Shown one piece after another: positions 1 through 9,512 of a DNA stretch of 64,000 nt. The DNA is from Melastoma dodecandrum (taxonomy: Eukaryota > Streptophyta > Magnoliopsida > Myrtales > Melastomataceae). The position numbers and the translations under genes were made by a program. The stretch spans positions 2,418,001 through 2,482,000 of the forward strand of contig JARUPY010000189.1 of the NCBI GenBank assembly GCA_029817715.1, given 5' to 3'. Positions within the stretch are counted from its first letter, which is position 1; the number at the start of each line of letters is the position of its first letter. The notes beneath the pieces are model-generated. The model was not told the DNA's origin and searched no databases. It saw only the letters and a program-made list of their open reading frames with translations.

Positions 1-2
1 TT

Positions 3-800
3 GACCACAAAGAGGTGATCGATTTCCTCAGATCTTCCATCATTTATAGATTTGGGATTCCCCAGAATATTGTAGTAGACAATGGCACCGTTTTCAATAA
101 TGAGAAGGTGCGTGAATTCGCTGTTGAGTTCAGCTTTTCAATCACTAATTCGACACCTTATTACCCCCAGTCGAATGGACAAGCTGAAGCTACTAATAAG
201 CTCATAAAGAATAACATTCAGAAAATGGTTGGTGCAAATCCAAGAGAATGGCACAAACTATTACAAGACACTTTGTGGGCTCTAAGAGTCACCAAGAGAG
301 ACAGCACAGGAGAAGCCCCTTTTTCGCTGGTATATGGGCAAGATGCTGTCCTACCTATTGAGATCCGATACAAGTCGCTCAGGGTAGCTCATCGTGACTT
401 GCAAGACGAGGCAATGTACCTCGCTTTAGAAGAATTGGAAAAGAAGCGACTCGACGTAATAGACCGACTCGAGGTACATAAGCAAAGAATTGCTAGGCAC
501 TATAATAAAAAGGTTGTCCATAAGCGCTTCAAAGTGGGCGACTTAGTATGGAAGATGGTCCTACCTCTTAAATCGAAGGACCAAGTCCTGGGTAAGTGGT
601 CTCCTAATTGGGAGGGTCCATATGAAGTGTGCGAGACATACTCATCTAATACGTATCGACTTATGACCAGAGAAGGGGATAAACATCCATTGAAGGTCAA
701 TGGTAAATATCTTAAATCCTACCGCGAGACCATTTGGGAAGCTCACCGTGGAATCCTAAAACGAAGGACTCCATTGATTTGGGAAGCGCTTAACTCCTAA
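3..800 (+). CDS. Ty3/gypsy pol polyprotein, C-terminal part (integrase end), partial at 5' side
   Basis: The frame is open from base 3 to the TAA at 798-800 and has no start in the window. The protein shows the end of a retroviral-type integrase core: an RFGIPQ stretch, a DNGTVFNN motif around one catalytic Asp, and YYPQSNGQAEATNK around the catalytic Glu. A basic C-terminal domain with a KVGDLVWK motif follows, as in plant Ty3/gypsy integrases. I see no chromodomain after it. The known role is to insert element cDNA into chromosomes. No stop breaks this stretch, so the element looks younger than the copia copy at 49-56 kb. An antisense gene and an LTR downstream fit the Tat/Ogre-like layout, but the lineage is an inference. 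Confidence 0.9.
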   Translation, partial: DHKEVIDFLRSSIIYRFGIPQNIVVDNGTVFNNEKVREFAVEFSFSITNSTPYYPQSNGQAEATNKLIKNNIQKMVGANPREWHKLLQDTLWALRVTKRDSTGEAPFSLVYGQDAVLPIEIRYKSLRVAHRDLQDEAMYLALEELEKKRLDVIDRLEVHKQRIARHYNKKVVHKRFKVGDLVWKMVLPLKSKDQVLGKWSPNWEGPYEVCETYSSNTYRLMTREGDKHPLKVNGKYLKSYRETIWEAHRGILKRRTPLIWEALNS

Positions 801-936
801 GGGGTCGCGCTAAACTTCGCCCAAGTGATAATCTCCAGAAGAATAATTATGCGTAGAGATTAGCTTAAGAAACGACATGCTTAATCGATTAAAGTGAAAG
901 CAATGTGATTACATTGTTGTTTTAATTACAAATCAT

Positions 937-3900
937 CTAATCTAACCCGCCAGCCTTTTTGAAATCGAAGATAAGGGACTCGCGAGCTCGGCGCTTCGCG
1001 TTCACCCTTTTCCGCTGGGCATAGAGGTCAACGACCTTTTCTCTATCTTTTCTAGCCCTGGCCTCCAGCTCCTCGATTTCCTGAGTGTTGATCGACGCAA
1101 GCTGCCGAGTCAGGTCATTCTTGAGGTTGGTATAAAACTCTATCTGCCTCTCTGCCTCGGTCAGCTTCTCTCGCACGTCGACCAAACGCTGGCGGGCGTC
1201 CTGTACAGCTTTAGAGGCCTGCTTTCGAGCTTGATTGATCAACTGAATCTTCGAGTCAGTCGATTCCAAGATAAGCAAGTCGGCGTCATAATCCCTCCAA
1301 CGGGTCCAGTACGTCGACTTCAAGCTCTTGCAGGCCCCCAACAGTTCATCCGTGACCCAAGGGGAAGCCTCGATTCTTTTAACCAGCTTCTGCATCCTCT
1401 TAAATGAGTCGATCTCTAACGGATCGATATGCAGAAGCTGGCACAACTCTTCAACATCCTCGTGAAGCTTCACCCATGGGTCGCTAGTCGAGGTCGCTGC
1501 AGCAGGATCCTGCAGAATAAGAAATGAAATGTTGCTAAGACACAATATCCTGAAAAGTCGACACTTTCATGCAATCAAATACTTACCTCCGAAGGTAGTA
1601 AACCCTCAGAGCTTTCGCCCGAAGAAATGGAAGGAGTAGGAGCCTTCTGGCGGCCAGCAATCGTCTTCACTCTCTTCGGACGAGCCTGTAAAGTGTCACG
1701 TTTAGAATCGCGATAACAACGCCATGCTTTGTGTAAAAGAAGAACATATACCATTGGTGGTGCATGAGTGTGGACTGAAGAAGAAAGAACGCCTTGTTCT
1801 TCCTCCTCTCGCATCGACTGAGGTGATGCCTCCTCTCGCGTCGACCAAGTTGAAGGATCGAATAAAACCATAGCGGTTCCTTCTTCTTGTAACAAGACTT
1901 CAGGAGCCTGCTCTTCCTAGAATAGAGTGTAATAAAACCAAAGTTCATATATGAACTAAAGTAATATATCTTAGTAGGGAGTCGAGCTCACCTCGGCGAT
2001 TGAAGCCGTTGAACCTGTCTCGAAAACAGGGGGAGTAGGTTGGTCACCATCTCCGGTTGAAGCTTCGCCCTAGGCAATATAGTACGGGTTAGATACAGAA
2101 GCTCAAGGTGAATTAGAATCAGTAGAGTCATACCTCTGTAGTCACTCCTCGAGCAATATCGACCGTCGCTAAGGTCGCAGGCGCCGCAGCAGATGATGAA
2201 CTCACTACTGGTGATCTGAGTGGGGCCACCGCTGCTGGCGACCTGGAAGAAGAAGTCGCCGCTACGGTAGTCGGCGACTTGGGAAGGGGAGCCACCACTG
2301 GAGATGGTACCCTCACCAGTTTCCTCCTCTTTGATAGAGGCATCTCATCGGGGTCTTCCTCCTCTTCCTCTTCGATCTCCTTGCGTTTTGAGGCGACGTT
2401 GGCCTTAGAAGAGTCGCCTCTAGTCGTTCGCTTGGGACCTGCGACTTTGGCCTTCCCCTTGTCGATCGGCTTGGACTTGGAGGGACCAGGGGCAAGGGGG
2501 GCTTTGAGATTCGCTTTGCCGAGGCCCCGAGGAAGTAATGATCCTAGAAGGAAAAGAAGAAGAGAAAACTTAGGTCTAATATTAAGAAATCCATGCTGTT
2601 TAAACAAAGCTAAGTCCTTACCTCTCGCTTTGAGTTGAGCATCATCAGGATATAAATCAGGTTCGTCGGAGACCTCGAGGAAGTGCATCAAGGATCGCAG
2701 CTCCTCATACATAGATGACCACAGCACAGTGAAGAACTGTGTGGCGAAGCAAGAGGAGGAACTGGATGGGAACTCCATCCTGAGGAGTTGCGCCTTTCTG
2801 CTAAGCAACTCCAGGACCTTGGCGTCACCCGACTTGCACGAGATCTTCGTCGCCCTTCCAAGTAGGCCACCACTGGCATCAACAAAAGGGACCGCCGCGC
2901 TCTGGATGAACCCGAACTGTCTTGCGCACAGCTGAGGGTTATAGACTTCGAAGGACAGATAGTTGTCGAAAACTACTGGCAAATCCCTGCTGGTGAGAGC
3001 CCCGCTCCAAAAGCCTGGAGCGATCTGGGGGTCGACCTTTTGGGCAATTGTTTTGTGACCTGGGAGAGGCGCCCAGTCGCGTCGATCTGCTCTCGCGAAA
3101 TCAGCTATATGCTTCATATGGCCAGTAACTGAAGTCGGGAGCCACTGGTCTTTGCGCTGGCAGCATCGATTCAAGATGCTCTCCCCATAGTACAAGGCTT
3201 CAGGAGGCGTCGTGGGGACCTTGAATCCAGTCAACCCTGGCATCCACATGGCCGACCATAGATGGACCAACCAAAGCATGCCTCCTGCTGGATGCTTTGG
3301 GAATGGCTTGATTTGAGAAGTCGCCCTCTCCAGATCGTGATATAGCAGACCGAGGATGAAGGGACCCCAGGCGACTTCTTCAGTAGTCTCCCTCAAAAAG
3401 TTCGCCACTGCGTGAGACGTGTGGCCAACCTTCTTCCCAGGGAAACAATAGACAAATTTGCTCAGCCAGGTGCTTTGAAATTCGATCTCTTCCTGGGCGC
3501 CGAACCCTGCGGTCGTTCGCTTCTCGCCCTTTTTCTTGCCCACTGAGGCCATCTGCAAGTGTTTGTTTACTACTTCCATATACTGGAGGGCTCCCTTTGG
3601 ACTAATGTCTCCTGCCTGGGCATATTGACGCACTGGGCGGCCATTAATCTTGCTCCCAGTCAAAAACTTCAAATCTGCCAAAGTGATGGACATAGGGCCT
3701 TCTGGGAAATAGAAGCAGTTCACCATGGAGTTCCAGAAAGGCAGAATAGCCGCACAAACCCTAGGATCACAGCTCTTACTAGCTATTGACATCCTAAAAA
3801 ATCTGAGAATCTTCTGGTCCCTGAATCGATTTTCAAAATGATCCTCCCACATCTCTAACCACTCTATCATCTCGGCCTTAGTAGCAGAAGGGAAGCACAA

Positions 3901-4125
3901 AAAGGTCCCCTGCTTCTCCCAGTTGAGGGGATTAATAAAGTTGGGATGACAAACCGGGATAGGCTTCTCTGTGATGAGGTAGTTGAGTGGCACCACTTCT
4001 GGAAACAGATGCTCCGGCAAGATGGGTCCAAGAGCGACACCCGATCCTTGGTCTTCCGCGACCGGAATAGGTCCAGTCGGCCCCGCACGGGCATTGTGGA
4101 GTTCGAAGGCTTTGAAAGTTGCCAT
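937..4125 (-). CDS. Antisense six-exon gene inside Ty3 element; plant mobile domain plus coiled coil
   Basis: Read on the minus strand, six exons join in frame with GT/AG sites: 4125-2622, 2543-2134, 2069-1992, 1916-1752, 1685-1587 and 1509-937, giving about 942 aa without a stop. Residues of roughly 60-400 look like the aminotransferase-like plant mobile domain (for example PMSITLADLKFLTGSKINGR). The middle is rich in Pro, Ser, Lys and acidic residues with a likely nuclear-localisation KRRKL. The last exon is a long charged coiled coil. A TATA-like sequence sits on the same strand at 4280-4271, about 145 bp before the ATG. An upstream in-frame ATG at 4266 exists, but it lies too close to that TATA box. 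Antisense extra ORFs between pol and the 3' LTR are known from some plant Ty3 elements; the function is unknown. Confidence 0.75.
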
Positions 4126-4270
4126 CTTTTTAAAGATCGGAGAGATTTTGGTGAAGGAGATGGAAGGGACGGAGGGTTTCAAGAACAAGGGTTTTCTGGG
4201 TTTCTTGAGGAGGAAGGTGAAGAAGTGTCGAGCAAGTAAGGAGATGGGCGGGAAAAGGACACTCACTCTC

Positions 4271-4280
4271 CCTTATATAG
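4271..4280 (-). promoter_or_regulatory. TATA-like box for the antisense gene
   Basis: On the minus strand this reads CTATATAAGG and lies about 145 bp upstream of the chosen ATG at 4125. It supports 4125 rather than 4266 as the start, because a transcript would begin near 4245. It is inferred from sequence only. Confidence 0.5.
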
Positions 4281-4399
4281 GGTGTGATTTTTTTTGCTAA
4301 GTCAGCATAGCTAACCCAGCATAAAAGGAGGGCTTATGTTGACATAGTAAATAATTTTGGGCCCGGGCTTAGAGCCCAGGAATCATCACACTGCCTAAG

Positions 4400-4660
4400 A
4401 ACGAAGTCGCCCAGGCCGACTCATGACAAAGTCGACTGGGCTAACTCAGAACGATGTCACCCAGGTCGACTCATAGTGAAGTCGACTGGGTTAACTCATG
4501 ACGAAGTCGACTGGGTTAACTCATGACGAAGTCGACTGGGTTAACTCATGACAAAGTCACCCAGGTCGACTCATGACGAGGTCGGTTGGGTTAACTCATG
4601 ATGAAGTCGACCCACAATGGAGTTACTAAAGACGACTCATGTATAGAGTCGACTAGGTCA
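4400..4660. repeat. Tandem array of a ~25-bp unit containing GTCGAC
   Basis: The unit GTCGACTGGGTTAACTCATG plus a GACGAA-like spacer recurs; three nearly identical copies lie head to tail at 4479-4553 and diverged copies flank them. GTCGAC and GTTAAC are palindromes. The array lies between the antisense gene and the 3' LTR promoter of the Ty3 element. Confidence 0.8.
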
Positions 4661-4977
4661 ACTCACCACTAAGATATGACTACCAATAGGACCCAATAGT
4701 AGCTAGGTCTACTCATAGGGTCAAGTCGACCTTATCCTGAACAAAGGCAACTACAGCAGCCAAAGCCCGTACAAACAAAGCAAGTCGACGAGATGGGAAT
4801 AGATTTATTTATTCCTAAAATCACGATTGTTGAGAATCGTAACCGATTCTAATCTTCAGGAACGTGATCCCGTACCTCATGGGAAGTTGTTGGGACACTC
4901 CCACGATACTAGGGATCACGATCTATGACACGATCTGTAACAAGATCCACTCGTTACGTGTTAGACACGTACGAGCT

Positions 4978-4987
4978 CTCTATAAAT
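4978..4987 (+). promoter_or_regulatory. TATA box of the Ty3 LTR
   Basis: CTATAAATAG within an LTR, about 480 bp before the LTR end, is a canonical plant TATA sequence in the element's direction of transcription. Confidence 0.55.
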
Positions 4988-5101
4988 AGCAAAGGAGTTT
5001 CCAAAGACAAGACACGAATACACACAGCCAAAAACTCTGAAGTTTGTTCGTCAACCTTAGGAATTAGATGCCCTGACCCGGTTTATAGGTCAACTACCCT
5101 T

Positions 5102-5260
5102 CCACCGACAGAGTGAGCTCGTAGGGCCTTTGCCGTCAATCTTCCGCCAGCGACACCACCGACGGAGTGAGCTCGTAGGGCCTTCGTCACAGATCCCCGC
5201 CAGCGACTACCACCGACGGAGCGAGCTTCCAAGGCCTTCGTCACCTGTTCTCCGCCGCTA
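5102..5260 (+). repeat. Three tandem copies of a 54-bp unit within the LTR
   Basis: Copies begin at 5102, 5156 and 5210, each starting CCACCGACGGAGTGAGCTCG with small differences. They lie downstream of the TATA box, so they would be transcribed in the leader. Confidence 0.85.
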
Positions 5261-5458
5261 CAAGATCCCACATCGTCACCACCGTTTCCCTTTTTCCCTT
5301 TTAATGGCTGTAAGCCCTTTTCTTTTAATTCTCTAAAGATTGTAAGACTTGCATTATTTCTGTATAAAGTTAGTGCATCTTCTTACTGGCGACCACAATA
5401 CAACTACTGTGAGTCCATTGCCAAATATTTCCGACGTGATCCGTTCCGTGCGCGAACA

Positions 5459-6250
5459 ACTACTTTGATGTCTGGTTACATTTCTAATGGAAGGCTTGAA
5501 CAGATGGTGAGGTCCGTAATCTGGATGCCGCAAGAAGGTTTCTGGCCTGACTTGGTGAATGTCGGCACTGTTTTACCTGTTTGCAACGAGCGGCGTGATC
5601 GATCATTAAAGGGGAAAGGAATCCCATGCCTATTCCATGAAAAGAGGGTTTCTTGCAAACTTTTCTGTAATCACCTGCTTGATGGCGATGTACTCGAAAT
5701 GTAAAGTTATTGCTGGATTGTTTGAATCTCTTCCCGAGAGAAACGTGATCTGTTGGACGGCCATGATCGACTCGTATGTGGAATCTGGATTTGCATATGA
5801 AGCACTGGACATGTTTAGGTCCATGCAGTTGTCGTGGTATAGGCCAGATTCCATAGTTTTCTCGAGTATATTGAATGTCTGCAGCCAATTGAAGGCAGGG
5901 AAACTCGGGAAGGAGATCCACGGGCAAATACTGAAGAAGAATCTTCAGGCAAACCCATATATTTCTGCTGGACTGATCAGGACTCACGCTAGCTGTCAAT
6001 CCATGGGCAGTGCAGCGTCGGTCTTCGAAACTACCTCCATCAAGGGATGAACAGCGTATAAAGGGGCGCGCACGATCTTTTCCGCCGGATGACCAGCCAG
6101 GGCCTCTATCCAAAACAAAATCACGTTGAAGGCGGTGCTGGAGAGCTGCAGAAGGGGCGACTTCAAAGATGAGGCATCCTGGGTTTCAAACACGATGTCT
6201 TCACGGCACGAAACGTATGCAACTGAGGGATCAGCTCCAGGTTTTTGACG
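5459..6250 (+). pseudogene. PPR protein gene, 3' half, interrupted by the Ty3 element and frameshifted
   Basis: From 5459 the + strand encodes pentatricopeptide-repeat sequence: a TTLMSGY start, then blocks such as NVICWTAMIDSYVESG, EALDMFRSMQ and LKAGKLGKEIHGQILKKN. These helix pairs of about 35 aa are typical of plant PPR proteins, which bind RNA in organelles. The order resembles the tail of the At1g71460-type family. The frame shifts near 5620-5640 and again near 6045; recognisable sequence (DLFRRMTSQGLYP, LKAVLESCRRGDF) continues to about 6250. The upstream half is separated by the Ty3 insertion and lies outside the window. Confidence 0.85.
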
Positions 6251-6259
6251 AGAGGCTGC

Positions 6260-7067
6260 CCCGCTGAATTCTGGTCCAAGGCCGTAAAATTGTATGGGTG
6301 GCACAAAGTTTACTGATGTGCAAAATTCCTAATGAGTTCTGGATCGGGCGATTAAACGTACTGTAAAAGGTACCAAACAAATGTGCAAAAACTATTAATC
6401 AGACTGATTATTACAAGTGATTTGGGTTAATATTAACTTATAAAACTTTTTGTCCACGAACAAGACAAATAGTCATGTTGATGTACCCAATAGTTTTTCC
6501 TCATGTCTGGATGTGATTTAAATTTAAATTAAAAACTTGGATTCAATTAAGAAGACAATTACTCGTACATATTGTTAATAAATTATATAAAGCAAGTTGC
6601 TATTCCATCTTGAAAAATGCATATATATTATTAATTCTTTTTCTTCCCAAATTTGTTCGAGTTCTTACCATTTGTAATTTATACCAAATAATAAGATTAG
6701 AAAGTTTATGACTCTATTTGAATCATTTGGGAAGAAGAATGTCTGGTTTGGCCTTTCCCACTCGGGAAGAAGTACTTCGGAGAAAGACAGTTTTGGAGCT
6801 TCGTTATAGTCGGAAAAAGTTGTAGAAATAGAATTTTTAGTTTCAAAATTTTAATATAGAAGAAAATCGATCTTATAAAAATTGATTTTCAAATTCTAAA
6901 ATAGAAAAGTCATACTTTTAAAAGCGACTTTTTTATTTTATAAGGAAATCTTCCGTCAAAGGTCCATTTTTTTTATATTTAAAAATCGATCTTTCATAAG
7001 TTAATTTTTCTATTTTAATTTAAAAATAAGTCTTTCAAAATTGTTTTTAAAATATTATATAATAAAG
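6260..7067. other. AT-rich intergenic sequence, no gene seen
   Basis: No coding frame, RNA gene or clear repeat was recognised between the PPR relic and the MULE. Confidence 0.5.
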
Positions 7068-7270
7068 GCAAATTATCAATTTTTGGCCCTAACAATATGC
7101 CCACTTTTTTCCGTGGCATATCGTTTAAAAAGTTTTAGTTGTGGTCTTATTTCGATTTCACTTTTTGATTTGGCCTTAAACCCGACGTCCGTTAAGGCTT
7201 GCATACGTGTCGTTGACGGCCCTTTATTTTGTCTTACGTGGCTTTATCTTTGTCTACCGAAACAATGGCA
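7068..7270 (+). repeat. Left terminal inverted repeat of the MULE
   Basis: It pairs with the reverse complement of about 9310-9512 over some 200 bp with scattered substitutions. The boundaries are approximate. Confidence 0.75.
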
Positions 7271-7615
7271 AAAGTAATAACCCAGACGAAATAAATCAAC
7301 AAAGGGGGTTTAGGGTTAGGGTTCTTTGTCAGTTTCGATTTGGGAGAAATCGAAGGAAGTTCGATTTGAGGGGGGTTTGTCCGCATTGCTTGATTAACTC
7401 ATTGTGCATCATCCAGGTAAGTTGATTGTGTTTGTTTTTTTTCTTTGTTGTGCTTCTTCCCGACGTGCTTCATACCTGAGGGGTTCTGATTTGGGGGAAT
7501 CGATTTTTTCTGCGATTCTTGTAGGAGCTGCGTTGTCATTGTTGATTCATTCATTTTCCTTCCTCCAGGTTAGTTGATTGTGCTTGTTTTTTACCTTTTT
7601 TTGAGTCGTCCCGGC

Positions 7616-8008
7616 ATGGTAACCTGTAGAAGACAACCTTCTTCGCAGCCATCATCATCTCAACCATCTTCACAGCCAGGTAATTCACAGCCCACAGAAC
7701 CTGCTATAACCACAGAATCTGCCACAGAACGTGCACAAGCCATAGAAACTGCAGAAGAATCACTAAACTATCGTGATTATGGTATGTAATAACGTCCCTT
7801 ATTACATCGTCTTGAAATTCTTCATATCTAAAACTTGACTACAGGTGGTATTACAGGTTCTGGTTATCACTGGAGAGTGAAGTGCAAGTTATGTGGCAAG
7901 AAAGGGCATAATAAGAGGACTTGCATAAAGAGAAGGGGTGAAGGTGGTTTTGGTCCGAGTACACCAGCTGAAACAGGACACAACATCCCTGACCTTGGAC
8001 AAAGCTGA
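7616..8008 (+). CDS. Small CCHC zinc-knuckle protein carried by the MULE
   Basis: Two exons, 7616-7781 and 7845-8008, join with GT/AG in frame to give 109 aa. The first half is low complexity (Ser, Gln, Pro, Thr, Glu); the second holds one CCHC knuckle, CKLCGKKGHNKRTC. The same knuckle type sits at the C-terminus of the larger MULE transposase copy at about 30195-30285, so this is most simply the retained tail of a transposase gene. The knuckle is a nucleic-acid-binding motif. Whether it is expressed is unknown, but both the start and the splice are intact. Confidence 0.6.
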
Positions 8009-8391
8009 ACTTCATCTTTGTTGCTGCTTCTGGTTTATGGGACATGTTCTGAGCTTTTTGGTTTAGGGTCATCACTCCTCGCTTTTTGGTTTAGCAGCTT
8101 TTGAACTTACGTTGTATGGATATTATGGTGTATGGAGCTTATGTATAGATCTTACCTGGATTGGAGCTTATGTATATGTATGGATCTTACCTGGATTGGA
8201 GCTTATGTATATGTATTGATCTTATGGTGTATTGGAGCTTTTCTGCCAACACCATGTTCTGCCAAATATTATGATTTAATGAAGACTATTTTCTACCATT
8301 TTCTGCCAACACCAACTGATTTAATCAAAAACTGACTTAAACACCAATTTCTGCCATTCACGGCTACATACACAGTACAACAAAGGTCACT

Positions 8392-8930
8392 CTAGGCCAC
8401 ATATATAACAACGCTTATTAAAACTAATATAACAAAGGTCATCAACTTGAAATCTCTATCTAATTTCTTCATCATCGCTTGATTTGCACGTTGTTCCAGC
8501 TGATGGGATGACTGGACCATCTTATGCTTCATCACCTGAGCCTCGAGATGCTTGATTACATCTTCCATTGCAGCTTGGCTCTTCTGCATCAGCTCGACCT
8601 TACTTTCTAACAACTTCTTAGTCTCAACAAGGTGGGATATAATTTCTTTTTCTCGAGGGGGTATCACATCGTCATACCAGCTGAAAAAGCCACAATCATC
8701 ATCCTGTACACATGCTCAGAACACACAACAAAATTCAGAACACAAAGCAGAGGCTAGTGCAAGATTCATAGATTCCGAAATCACCTCCATACTGAACAAC
8801 GAAAGAAACGTATCCCCGGATTGCTTATACTCCAGGAGATGTACAATACAGCTCGCATCCCATGTTTGCACCTCCTTTCACAAGTAACATAAGTGGAATT
8901 TGCAGATTCCGAACCCTCGATGCAACTCAT
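8392..8930 (-). CDS. GRF-type zinc-finger protein with coiled coil and C-terminal membrane helix
   Basis: Minus-strand exons 8930-8793 and 8703-8392, joined across an 89-bp GT/AG intron, give about 149 aa. The N-terminal part has a GRF zinc finger: CKHG, then NPGIRFFRC, then CGFFSWYDD across the splice, with Cys/His ligands in family order. A coiled-coil stretch of about 70 aa follows, and the protein ends in a hydrophobic helix (MTFVILVLISVVIYVA). GRF fingers bind single-stranded nucleic acid in TopIII-alpha, NEIL3 and APE2. The gene faces the zinc-knuckle gene tail to tail inside the same MULE, as does a broken homologue at 30.8-31.3 kb. The exact donor site was chosen because only it keeps the frame. 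Confidence 0.65.
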
Positions 8931-9309
8931 ACTTATAAACCTCTACATTTAACAAAATAATTTTAAAACAATTCGGAAACATATATCCAATACCATACAG
9001 ACTTCCATTTAGAATACCCGACCCAAAACCCCAACCCAGAAACCCATACGCGAAGCAGAAAGGAACAACAATAAGGAAGTGAGGAACCTCAATAACCAAG
9101 ACAAGAAAGAGCGACTAATCTGATGAACATACGCAAGAATAAGCGAGGAACCCCAGATGAAACACGGCCAAGAACAACCCAGACAAGGAGGACATAAATT
9201 ACAAACACTTGGGTGCAACAAACCCTAATCCCAATTTCTTTCCCAATTTCTTTCCTTACATTTTATTAAAACCCACGTACAGAAACGAAAAAAAGAAGCT
9301 GGAGACAAT

Positions 9310-9512
9310 TTTGCTACGCAGCGTTTCGGTAGACAAAGATTAAGCCACGTAGGACAAAATAAATGGCCGTCAACGACACGTCTGCAAGCCTTAACGGACG
9401 TCGAATTTAAGACCAAATCAAAAAGTGAAATCGAAATAAGGCCACAACTAAAATTTTTTAAACGATATGCCACGTAAGAAAACAGAGCTATAGTTTGACC
9501 AAAAATCGATAA
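9310..9512 (-). repeat. Right terminal inverted repeat of the MULE
   Basis: It is the partner of the left repeat at about 7068-7270. The outer boundary is approximate, because similarity fades in AT-rich sequence. Confidence 0.75.

Larger units (their letters stand above)
4828..5458 (+). mobile_element. 3' LTR of the Ty3/gypsy element
   Basis: The right edge is set by the host gene: PPR coding sequence begins immediately after a terminal CA at 5457-5458. A TATA box (CTATAAATAG) lies at 4978-4987, as expected for an LTR promoter. The left edge is uncertain; TG at 4828 is a guess and the LTR could start earlier. Three tandem copies of a 54-bp GC-rich unit lie at 5102-5260. The 5' LTR is outside the window, so the pair cannot be compared. 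Confidence 0.6.
7068..9512. mobile_element. Non-autonomous Mutator-like element (MULE), about 2.4 kb, with ~200-bp terminal inverted repeats
   Basis: The sequence at about 7075-7270 recurs in reverse complement at about 9300-9500: shared blocks include GTGGCATATCGTTTAAAAA, TTATTTCGATTTCACTTTTT and GACGTCCGTTAAGGCTTGCA. Inverted repeats of this length are typical of MULEs. Inside are two small spliced genes related to the 3' end of MULE loci (7616-8008 and 8930-8392), but no transposase catalytic domain. The outermost bases and the 9-bp target duplication could not be fixed. The right end stops about 100 bp before the leader exon of the CCCH gene, which fits the known preference of Mutator elements for 5' gene regions. 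Confidence 0.8.

Noticed and set aside
7306..7331. Telomere-like TTTAGGG/TTAGGG repeats
   Set aside because: Only two imperfect units, inside the MULE's transcribed leader; too short for an interstitial telomere.
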